DNA of 5,474 nt, taken from assembly GCA_945948775.1 (NCBI GenBank), contig CAMFCK010000070.1, positions 1 to 5,474 on the forward strand. Direction: 5' to 3'. Shown one piece after another: positions 1-5,474 of this stretch. Below the pieces are notes generated by a model, which saw only the letters and a list, made by a program, of their open reading frames with translations, had not been told where the DNA came from and ran no database searches. Every line of letters begins with the position of its first letter. Position 1 is the stretch's first letter. The stretch comes from an uncultured Clostridia bacterium. Its GTDB lineage: Bacteria; Bacillota; Clostridia; UBA1381. The position numbers and the translations under genes are program-made.

Positions 1-1436
1 GGACTCCATACAGTGTCGGGAAATTCCACTCCAACCTCTGCTGCGTCCTTCTTTTCGGACACAGTATATGCCTGATCATTTCCGTCAACAGTCGTTCTTA
101 TTTCTTCACCATCGCTTCCATCGCCGTATACAGGCTTTACTCCTATTATAATATCGTCATAAGCCTCCGGCAAGGTGAAATCAAACGATTTCGCTGTAAT
201 CTCGTTTTCGGTTCCTATTGTGGAGTACCTGACCGGTTCGGCGATCCGCCATATGAACTTGCTGATGCCGTCTGCCGCAGAAAAGCTTACATTTACTGTT
301 TTTCCTTTTATGCAGTCACCGCTCACGGTTATATCATGCACATCGGTATGAATTTTCTCTATTTTAATATCATCGATATACACAGTACCTGGATTTTGAA
401 CTCTCAGCATCATCTCAGGAAAACGGTATGCCACACCCTCTGCTGTTTCCGTATACGCGTCAATTGTATGTGAATATTCACGCCATGTATCGGTTATGGT
501 ATTTACTCCCGCTCCCTGATACGTTATAGCAGGCGTTCCGGAAATCTTGGAGCTGTAGCGCGATATTATCGGATATATTCTGTTTGTTCCGCCCGATGTT
601 TTTGCGCGGTATGTAAGGCGGTATGCTTCGCCCTCTTTTATGTTAACGTTTTTATTAAAGTCGTTTTGTCCGTTGTTTTCGCCCTTTGTGCCGTTTGTGC
701 ATGACAGAATAAATATGTCATTGCCGTTTTTACTGCCTACTGACAGCTTCACATTATTGTTCGTCCGGAACAGGCTGTCTGTGTATTCGCCGTATATAAT
801 GTCCATCGGCTCAATCTTGAAATCGTCAATTGAATATGTGATGCGCTTTGCTTTTGTCAGTTTATAGCTGTCGCCTATGCCGTCTGTTGTATACACGACA
901 GGATACACATCTGTAACTCCTGTTTCATCGGTAGTTCCGCTCACATCATAGTTCACATATGCCTCAACATATTGCCACTCACCGGTCAGCGTGGCAGCTT
1001 TCCCGTTTACAGCTCCGGCATAAACATAATTAGGCATACGATAGGTACAAGTATCAGCTATTGCTTCGCCTAATGAATTGGTGTGATTGCCTTCCTTTTT
1101 AAGTACAATACACATTTGCTTGCCGCTGTAGTCCGAAACACCCTTTACCCAGAAGCTTATCTTGTATGTCATGTTGGCATTCAGCACTGCGCTGTAGTGT
1201 ATTGATTTATATTCGTAGGCATTTGTCAGCTTTACTGCCTTGCCGCTTACCGAATCACTGTCCAACCCAGCGGAGAATTTATTAAACCATGAAGAATCGC
1301 TGTCGGCAGTAAAGCCGCCCAAATCGCTGTCAAAGCTTTCGAATATTATGTCATTTGCTCCATACTCGGCATGGCAGACGGCGGCAATCAGCATAAAGCA
1401 TACAGTCAGCGCAAACACCTTTGCATAGCGTTTCAT
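1..1436 (-). CDS. Exported protein with tandem carbohydrate-binding-like modules and an Ig-like domain (3' partial)
   Basis: The frame is open for 478 codons from ATG at 1436 to the left edge with no stop, so the gene continues outside the window. The start is supported by GAGGTGA six bases upstream and by an immediate signal peptide: MKRYAK, a hydrophobic stretch, then a likely signal peptidase I site after CHA (residue 23). Residues 27-210 and 211-362 look like two jelly-roll carbohydrate-binding modules of the CBM4/9/22-like kind. Each ends in the usual last-strand signature (YSIDDFKIEP and VYIDDIKIEKI), and each contains a 'YKISFWVKG' or 'YRLTYRAKT' strand. Residues 363-460 resemble the Ig-like domain common in clostridial surface glycan-degrading proteins (VSGDCIKGKTVNVSF ... 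IIIGVKPVYGDG). No catalytic domain is visible in the window, so an enzyme downstream or a purely binding protein are both possible. It lies 11 bp after the SLH/beta-helix gene and shares its module type, suggesting work on the same glycan. Confidence 0.88.
   Translation of the reverse strand, partial: MKRYAKVFALTVCFMLIAAVCHAEYGANDIIFESFDSDLGGFTADSDSSWFNKFSAGLDSDSVSGKAVKLTNAYEYKSIHYSAVLNANMTYKISFWVKGVSDYSGKQMCIVLKKEGNHTNSLGEAIADTCTYRMPNYVYAGAVNGKAATLTGEWQYVEAYVNYDVSGTTDETGVTDVYPVVYTTDGIGDSYKLTKAKRITYSIDDFKIEPMDIIYGEYTDSLFRTNNNVKLSVGSKNGNDIFILSCTNGTKGENNGQNDFNKNVNIKEGEAYRLTYRAKTSGGTNRIYPIISRYSSKISGTPAITYQGAGVNTITDTWREYSHTIDAYTETAEGVAYRFPEMMLRVQNPGTVYIDDIKIEKIHTDVHDITVSGDCIKGKTVNVSFSAADGISKFIWRIAEPVRYSTIGTENEITAKSFDFTLPEAYDDIIIGVKPVYGDGSDGEEIRTTVDGNDQAYTVSEKKDAAEVGVEFPDTVWS
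57..350 (-). other. Ig-like domain of the downstream protein
   Basis: Residues 363-460 begin HTDVHDITVSGDCIKGKTV, continue with FIWRIAEPVRYSTIG and end with IIIGVKPVYGDGSDGEE. This is the strand pattern of Ig-like domains often found in clostridial SLH and glycan-degrading proteins, where a 'VSGDxxxGxTVxVxY' opening and 'xxVxPVxxDG' close are usual. It is likely a spacer before further modules outside the window. Confidence 0.5.
351..1358 (-). other. Tandem jelly-roll carbohydrate-binding-like modules of the downstream protein
   Basis: Residues 27-210 (807..1358) and 211-362 (351..806) each show a jelly-roll binding-module pattern. Module one has IIFESFDSDLGGF, SVSGKAVKLTN, TYKISFWVKG, TGEWQYVEAYV and ITYSIDDFKIE. 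Module two has INIKEGEAYRLTYRAKTSG-like strands, TDTWREYSHTID and GTVYIDDIKIEKI. They have diverged well beyond any recent duplication. The ligand is unknown. Confidence 0.65.
1368..1436 (-). other. Signal peptide of the downstream protein
   Basis: Residues 1-23 have a Lys/Arg N-terminus (MKRYAK), a hydrophobic core (VFALTVCFMLIAAV) and a signal peptidase I-like end (CHA before EYG). Cys21 is preceded by A-A-V, a poor lipobox, so secretion rather than lipid anchoring is favoured. Confidence 0.85.
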
Positions 1437-1442
1437 TTCAAT

Positions 1443-1449
1443 TCACCTC
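1443..1449 (-). promoter_or_regulatory. Ribosome binding site of the downstream gene, overlapping the upstream stop codon
   Basis: On the minus strand the junction reads TGAGGTGAATTGAAATG. GAGGTGA is fully complementary to the conserved 16S rRNA 3' end (TCACCTC) and sits six bases before the ATG at 1436. Its first two bases are the last two of the TGA stop of the upstream gene. This fixes the start of the downstream gene and indicates co-transcription, probably with translational coupling. Confidence 0.85.
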
Positions 1450-4400
1450 ATTCCTCTGTTTTTGACAATACTATATTTCCGGAACGGCAATATATCTGCA
1501 TATATCCCTCCTCTGTAATACGATCATCATCATAATCATAAGCCCTGACACACGGCACTCCGTCTATGCAAACGATTATTTCAACGCAGTCCTCATGGTT
1601 AATTGCGCCTATCATCAGATCGTATTGCTTGCCGTATTCAAAATCGCAGCTTGCACCGGTGCCGGTAAGTATTTTCCGCTGACCGAGAACAAATTTCTGT
1701 ATATTATTTATATTGCCCTGACCGAAGGTTATCATGTACAGCGTGTTCAGCGTATAGGTTTCATCTCTGTTTTTCACACGCAGGCATATTGACGGCCAGC
1801 CGCTGTCTGCATTGATCTGAATTTTTGCATGCAGCAATTCGTTATAGTACGAATTTGCCGAGCCTACTGTATTTGCCGGTGTTGAGAAAGCTATACCGTT
1901 TTCTGTACTTTCGACGGTATCGCCTGCAAGTCCCGCTTTCAACAAGTCAGTGCTTGAAACCTCCTTGTCAAGACTCTTCACAAGATAGTTTTTAACATCA
2001 AATTCATCATTTGGTGAAACCATCTTTTTAACCGTAACCGGTATCCGGGTGTCATAGCTTGAGCCTCTATACTCTACTGTAGCCTTTAATGTTGTTTCAC
2101 CTGCGCCGGTCGCGGTGATAATTCCTGTTTCATCAACCGTCGCAACAGCTTCATCTGCACATGAATAGGATATAGAATCCACTTCCAGTACTGTACCAAG
2201 CGAAGAAATAGCCGAAGGCGCAAGCGTTATTGACGTGCCCTCGTAAAGCATGATTTCGTCCTTTTCAAAATCAACTCTGTCAAAGCCATCGCCTGCATAA
2301 AGCTCTGCATTCTTTGTATAACAAATACCGTTGTTTACAATTGTAACAGTAAGATTTGCCTTGCCCTTGCCAATGCTTTTGATCCGTCCGTCGGCAGAAA
2401 CCTCAATAATATCCGGTCTGTCGGTAGCAAAGGCAAATTCCAGCTGAGAAATGTCCATTCTTTTATCTTTTCTGCCGTATGCCACAATATAATCCTTTAT
2501 ATTTATCTCTTCTGCGTCCATCAAGCTGATAGATGTTTCAGTCAGATCAACAACCTCAATACCCGTCTGATACCTCTGTGCATATTCCGGCTCCAAACCG
2601 GCGTTGTTTATGATATCAAGTGCCTCTTCCGGCCAATCTGCATCCGGATAATAGTAATTTTCGCCTATATCCATTACCTGCTCCGGAGGTGCGGCATAAT
2701 TTGTAACTCTGTATCTGTTTGAGGTCGAATAATTGTCATGTAACAGGTTTTTCTCCAGACCGTTTGAGAACATCCATATTGCTTCTGTCACATTCCAGTT
2801 GCCGTCCTTGTACCAGAGCTGCTTTCTTGTCTGGTCAACAACATTATGATGTATATCCCAATAGCTTGAATAGTTATCCGGATAAATAACTCCCGACCAG
2901 TTGCCCTGATTTGCAAGATAGTTATATGCGATATTGTTGTATCTTTCCTCTGTGCCGGTAGTACGGGTAGTCACATATATCGAGCCGCCGTCAAAAATTT
3001 GCTCATTCAGCACATCATGTACATAATTATGAGTAAAATCAATTGCATATCTTGAGCCTGACGAGCCGTAGCCCATAACAAGTCCGGAATAGCGCGCATT
3101 ATATATTTCATTATGCGCAACTGTTGCATATGACATTGTCATACACTCTATGCCATCGGATGAACCGTAGTCCACTCCGTAATCATGCACAAGATTATTT
3201 GTTATCTCGATATTCCGGCTCAGATAGCCCTCGCCGCTTGCTCCATCGTCTACGCCGTGATTTCCGACATACATTCCGCAGCCGGAAATATCATAGATAT
3301 GATTGCCCTTTATTTTCACATCCTCTACCCAGTCGGTAACATTAAGTGCCGTAAGACCGAGCTTTGAGAAGGTGCAGTCCGCAACCGAAACATTTTTGGT
3401 GTATTTTATCCACACCGCCGAATCGGGTACTCTGTCTCCGTTTTCTCTGATTCTTCCGCCCTGTGCATCGGTGTAGCCGTTGCCGGTGCTCGGCCGCATC
3501 CATGTCGCATATTGAAATCCTAAGTTCACAAACGCAATATTCTCAACGCGTTCTGTTTTGCTTCCTGTCACGCTTAAGAGACGCTCTGTTACCGGCAGTA
3601 CAACATCAGCGCTGTCCAGATCGATAAAGCTGAACGGCTTATAGTAAAGCCAGCCATCGCGGTCAAGATACCATTCGCCTTCTTCATCAATAAATTCATA
3701 CTGGTTTTCAAACCATTTCGGATTTGAAACCTTCAGATGCTCCTTGTTCATAAGATAGCTCCAGCATGGATTTTCCATTCTTAAGGTAATGGTTCCGTCG
3801 TCATTCTTAATCAGCTTTTCAACACCGCATCTCGGGTTTGTCCACTCCTGATAATACACAAGCTCCATATCCGAAACATCGCGGTAGTTTGCAAAATATG
3901 TATCCTCCGATATATATCCGCTCTCATCTTCGTTGATTTTTGATGACTCAGACTGAAATCCGCCCACCGTTCTTGCTCTTGTCATTCTGACGCCGTTTAC
4001 AAACATCTGCCGCGTTTTTATATCTGTTCCGACAAAGGTTTTGTATATGCCCTTTTCCGCATCGTCAACAACCCAGTCGGTACCAATATATCTGCCTCCG
4101 GATAAAACCGCCTGACCGTCGCCGTATGAAGTATAAATAATGCTGTATCCGTTTGTGCCGGAATCCTTTGCATCAAGCTCAATCGGCGCATTTATAAAGT
4201 GCTCTCCTGCCTTTATCAGCACATAAATATTGTGCTGCATATCATCGTTTTCGTCCTGTACAATGCGCTGTACACGTTCAAAGGTTTTGATAGGTGCAGC
4301 CTTGCTGCCGCTGTTTTTATCGTTTCCGTTCTCCGGGTCCACATAAACAGCCAGTCTGCCGGAGCACTCAACCAGATTATTGAGTATCTGTGCGGCTTCT

Positions 4401-5474
4401 GCGCGTGTAAGCGTTGCTTTCGGGCAGAAGGTTTTATCCTCATAGCCGTTTATAATTCCCGAATTATATGCTTTATAGACCGAAGCTTTTGCATAAGAGC
4501 TTATCAAAGCATCGTCCTCAAATACAGCATTGCTGTTTTTTTCCTCATACCCGCAGTATTCCGCGTATGTTTGTGCCAATACACAGGCGTCCTCACGCGT
4601 AATATCCTCATCGGGTCTGAAATTGCCGTCGGTTGTAAGCAACGGGCTGATCAACCCAAGCTCTTTTGCATTTTGTATAATTCCGCTGTACCAGCTGCCT
4701 GATTGCACATCCGAAAACCCGTTATCATATTCGGCGGACTCTATTTGCAGCTGTGATACTATCAGCGCCAGAAATTCCGCTCTTGTGATATTTCTGTCGG
4801 GCTGATATGTTCCGTCACCCATACCGCTTATACACCCGTCAGTTTTCAGAATACGCAGCGTATCCTCCGCCCAATGACCGCTTATATCGTCAAAGGTACC
4901 TATCTGCTGGCTGCCCGGAGCTGCCTCATAATCATACGGTTCATAATAATCCGGATTGACAACATCAGGTTCCTCCGGGACATACGCTATATCCACAATC
5001 TTTACATCGTCAATCCAGACGGTTGATTTATCCAATAATCTGAGCGTCAGTTGTCCCGTCCCGTCAACAGCAGTTCCCTGCAGATTTTCATAAGGGTGCG
5101 TCCATTCGATTGTATAATACTCCCACTTTGTAGAAAGCGTCTGGGTGGGGATATAATTCCATCCGTTGCCATGAATACGGATGGGCATTAGCCTGGCATT
5201 TTCACCACTCGCCTTCGCATAGAAGGATATGAGATATTTTTTACCCGGTTCCATCGTCACCTTTGTGATAGCCTCAAAATATGAGCCGCTGCTGTAAATA
5301 AGCTGCATCGAAGAACCCTTGCTGCCGTTCCCGTTCCCCGAAGTATCCAATGTCATTGAACCGCCGTTTGAACACGACCAGCCGGTTAATGTGTCCATGG
5401 CGGAATTTGAAACAATATTTCCGTCCGAAGCAAATGATACAGCTGTGCATAAATTAAGCAGAACTGCAATTATA
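1448..5474 (-). CDS. SLH-anchored multidomain right-handed beta-helix protein, probable GH141-like glycoside hydrolase (5' partial)
   Basis: This is a surface-anchored carbohydrate-active protein. The frame stays open from the Met codon at 5398 to the right edge, adding 25 codons that read as the end of a signal peptide and the first strand of a binding module. The true start therefore lies outside the window, and the Met at 5398 is internal. Counting that Met as residue 1, the order is: jelly-roll CBM-like module (about -7 to 136), acidic linker (137-167), three SLH repeats (168-345), beta-helix (349-945), two Big_2 domains (946-1125) and a beta-sandwich-like C-terminal domain (1127-1316). 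The helix opens with YVDPENGNDKNSGS, typical of secreted beta-helix enzymes. It continues with an SGTNGY...LSGG...MFVNGVR pattern that I associate with GH141-type proteins. Asp803 and Asp841 are candidate catalytic residues. Stop is TGA at 1450-1448. SLH repeats are known to bind pyruvylated secondary cell-wall polymers. Alternatives are a pectate lyase or another beta-helix hydrolase. The architecture is well supported; enzyme family is moderate and substrate unknown. Confidence 0.9.
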   Translation of the reverse strand, partial: IIAVLLNLCTAVSFASDGNIVSNSAMDTLTGWSCSNGGSMTLDTSGNGNGSKGSSMQLIYSSGSYFEAITKVTMEPGKKYLISFYAKASGENARLMPIRIHGNGWNYIPTQTLSTKWEYYTIEWTHPYENLQGTAVDGTGQLTLRLLDKSTVWIDDVKIVDIAYVPEEPDVVNPDYYEPYDYEAAPGSQQIGTFDDISGHWAEDTLRILKTDGCISGMGDGTYQPDRNITRAEFLALIVSQLQIESAEYDNGFSDVQSGSWYSGIIQNAKELGLISPLLTTDGNFRPDEDITREDACVLAQTYAEYCGYEEKNSNAVFEDDALISSYAKASVYKAYNSGIINGYEDKTFCPKATLTRAEAAQILNNLVECSGRLAVYVDPENGNDKNSGSKAAPIKTFERVQRIVQDENDDMQHNIYVLIKAGEHFINAPIELDAKDSGTNGYSIIYTSYGDGQAVLSGGRYIGTDWVVDDAEKGIYKTFVGTDIKTRQMFVNGVRMTRARTVGGFQSESSKINEDESGYISEDTYFANYRDVSDMELVYYQEWTNPRCGVEKLIKNDDGTITLRMENPCWSYLMNKEHLKVSNPKWFENQYEFIDEEGEWYLDRDGWLYYKPFSFIDLDSADVVLPVTERLLSVTGSKTERVENIAFVNLGFQYATWMRPSTGNGYTDAQGGRIRENGDRVPDSAVWIKYTKNVSVADCTFSKLGLTALNVTDWVEDVKIKGNHIYDISGCGMYVGNHGVDDGASGEGYLSRNIEITNNLVHDYGVDYGSSDGIECMTMSYATVAHNEIYNARYSGLVMGYGSSGSRYAIDFTHNYVHDVLNEQIFDGGSIYVTTRTTGTEERYNNIAYNYLANQGNWSGVIYPDNYSSYWDIHHNVVDQTRKQLWYKDGNWNVTEAIWMFSNGLEKNLLHDNYSTSNRYRVTNYAAPPEQVMDIGENYYYPDADWPEEALDIINNAGLEPEYAQRYQTGIEVVDLTETSISLMDAEEINIKDYIVAYGRKDKRMDISQLEFAFATDRPDIIEVSADGRIKSIGKGKANLTVTIVNNGICYTKNAELYAGDGFDRVDFEKDEIMLYEGTSITLAPSAISSLGTVLEVDSISYSCADEAVATVDETGIITATGAGETTLKATVEYRGSSYDTRIPVTVKKMVSPNDEFDVKNYLVKSLDKEVSSTDLLKAGLAGDTVESTENGIAFSTPANTVGSANSYYNELLHAKIQINADSGWPSICLRVKNRDETYTLNTLYMITFGQGNINNIQKFVLGQRKILTGTGASCDFEYGKQYDLMIGAINHEDCVEIIVCIDGVPCVRAYDYDDDRITEEGYMQIYCRSGNIVLSKTEE
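1451..2020 (-). other. Cysteine-rich C-terminal domain, probably a LamG/concanavalin-like beta-sandwich
   Basis: Residues 1127-1316. Segments such as YGKQYDLMIGAIN, IIVCIDGVPCVRAYD and EEGYMQIYCRSGNIVLSK match the strand pattern of laminin-G/concanavalin-like beta-sandwich domains that follow catalytic domains in many secreted glycosidases. It holds six of the 19 cysteines of the protein (1205, 1251, 1271, 1277, 1283, 1304). The fold is inferred from pattern only, and a glycan-binding role is a guess. Confidence 0.5.
2024..2563 (-). other. Two bacterial Ig-like (Big_2) domains
   Basis: Residues 1038-1125 are a clear Big_2 domain: FEKDEIMLYEGTSITL, then AVATVDETGIITATGAGETTLKA and a closing VTVKK strand. 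Residues 946-1036 are a diverged copy with VDLTETSISL, DIIEVSADGRIKSIGKGKA and a final AELYAGD. Such domains usually act as spacers or stalks in surface proteins, here between the beta-helix and the C-terminal domain. Confidence 0.8.
2564..4354 (-). other. Right-handed parallel beta-helix, probable GH141-like catalytic domain
   Basis: Residues 349-945. The entry YVDPENGNDKNSGS...APIKTF and the following SGTNGY, DGQAVLSGG and MFVNGVRMTRAR segments are typical of large secreted beta-helix hydrolases. Rungs recur roughly every 26-36 residues with an N-x-I/V-x-D/N type turn: GNHIYD (699), NNLVHD (735), HNEIYN (763), HNYVHD (791), YNYLAN (826) and HNVVDQ (852). Asp803 (FDGGSIY) and Asp841 (IYPDNYSS) lie 38 residues apart, on or between successive rungs, and are the best catalytic candidates. 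Known GH141 members include a rhamnogalacturonan-II alpha-L-fucosidase and a clostridial xylanase, so substrate cannot be assigned from family alone. A polysaccharide lyase is the main alternative. Confidence 0.65.
4364..4897 (-). other. Three S-layer homology (SLH) repeats
   Basis: Residues 168-345 (Met at 5398 = 1) hold three SLH repeats. Repeat 1 is canonical: FDDISGHWAEDTL, then ISGMGDGTYQPD and ITRAEF. Repeat 2 has FSDVQSGSWY, FRPDEDITRED, with the usual TRAE changed to TRED. Repeat 3 has INGYEDKTFCPKATLTRAEA. Three repeats form the usual pseudo-trimeric unit that binds pyruvylated secondary cell-wall polymer in Gram-positive-type bacteria, so this region should hold the protein on the cell surface. 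An acidic Pro/Tyr/Glu-rich linker (4898..4990) precedes it. Confidence 0.93.
4991..5419 (-). other. N-terminal jelly-roll carbohydrate-binding-like module
   Basis: The module begins NIVSNSAMDTLTGW, matching the usual 'N-L-x-x-N-x-x-F/M-E/D-x-x-x-GW' opening of CBM4/9-type modules. It contains PGKKYLISFYAKASG and closes with TVWIDDVKIVDI, the typical last strand. The Met of this opening is the codon at 5398, which shows it is internal to a domain rather than a translation start. The ligand cannot be inferred; the fold assignment rests on motif resemblance only. Confidence 0.7.
5429..5473 (-). other. C-terminal part of the signal peptide of the SLH/beta-helix protein
   Basis: The 15 in-frame codons at the window edge read IIAVLLNLCTAVSFA, a hydrophobic core ending in a plausible signal peptidase I site (SFA before SDG). 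The positively charged N-terminus and the start codon lie to the right of the window. The Cys is not in a good lipobox (preceding residues L-N-L), so a lipoprotein is unlikely. Confidence 0.8.

Noticed and set aside
640..1428. Plus-strand open frames at 640..867 and 1240..1428
   Set aside because: Both are antisense to the well-supported minus-strand gene that starts at 1436, and neither has recognisable protein features.
1368..1436. Lipoprotein signal in the downstream protein (Cys21)
   Set aside because: The residues before the Cys (A-A-V) do not fit the lipobox, which needs a small residue directly before Cys, while CHA before EYG fits signal peptidase I.
1434..1450. Possibility that the two genes are one gene split by a frameshift or nonsense change
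   Set aside because: The downstream frame has its own strong ribosome binding site and a complete signal peptide, and the upstream protein ends at a natural domain end, so they are separate genes.
2564..4354. Pectate lyase (PL9-type) assignment of the beta-helix
   Set aside because: The beta-helix entry is similar, but the LSGG/FVNGVR segment and the DGGSIY...IYPDN pair fit GH141-type proteins better. It is kept only as an alternative because no search could be run.
4199..4702. Plus-strand open frame of 167 codons
   Set aside because: It lies antisense to the SLH repeats and beta-helix start, has no recognisable domain or convincing ribosome binding site, and the opposite strand carries clear protein domains throughout.

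Overview
The window is almost entirely coding, and both genes run leftward on the minus strand. The upstream gene (1448..5474) is cut at its 5' end by the right edge of the window. The downstream gene (1..1436) is cut at its 3' end by the left edge. Only 11 bp separate them, and the ribosome binding site of the second gene overlaps the stop codon of the first, so they very probably belong to one transcript. I see no RNA gene, mobile element, CRISPR array, promoter or terminator.

The right three quarters encode a large secreted, wall-anchored, multidomain carbohydrate-active protein of at least 1341 residues. In order it has the end of a signal peptide, a jelly-roll carbohydrate-binding-like module, an acidic Pro/Tyr linker, three S-layer homology (SLH) repeats, and a long right-handed parallel beta-helix. 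Two bacterial Ig-like (Big_2) domains and a cysteine-rich beta-sandwich-like C-terminal domain follow. The beta-helix most resembles glycoside hydrolase family 141 and its relatives. It carries an Asp pair (residues 803 and 841, counting from the internal Met at 5398) in a DGG...IYxDN context. The substrate cannot be read from the sequence.

The left quarter encodes the first 478 residues of a second exported protein: a clear signal peptide, two tandem jelly-roll carbohydrate-binding-like modules and an Ig-like domain. Its function would be set by whatever follows beyond the left edge.

SLH repeats with Big_2 domains, strong GAGGTGA-type ribosome binding, frequent ATA codons and moderate GC suggest a Gram-positive-type member of the Bacillota (Clostridia), plausibly a plant-polysaccharide degrader from a gut, rumen or digester. 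This placement is inference. The pair looks like part of a glycan-degradation locus: one protein is held on the cell surface by SLH repeats, and the other is exported with related glycan-binding modules.
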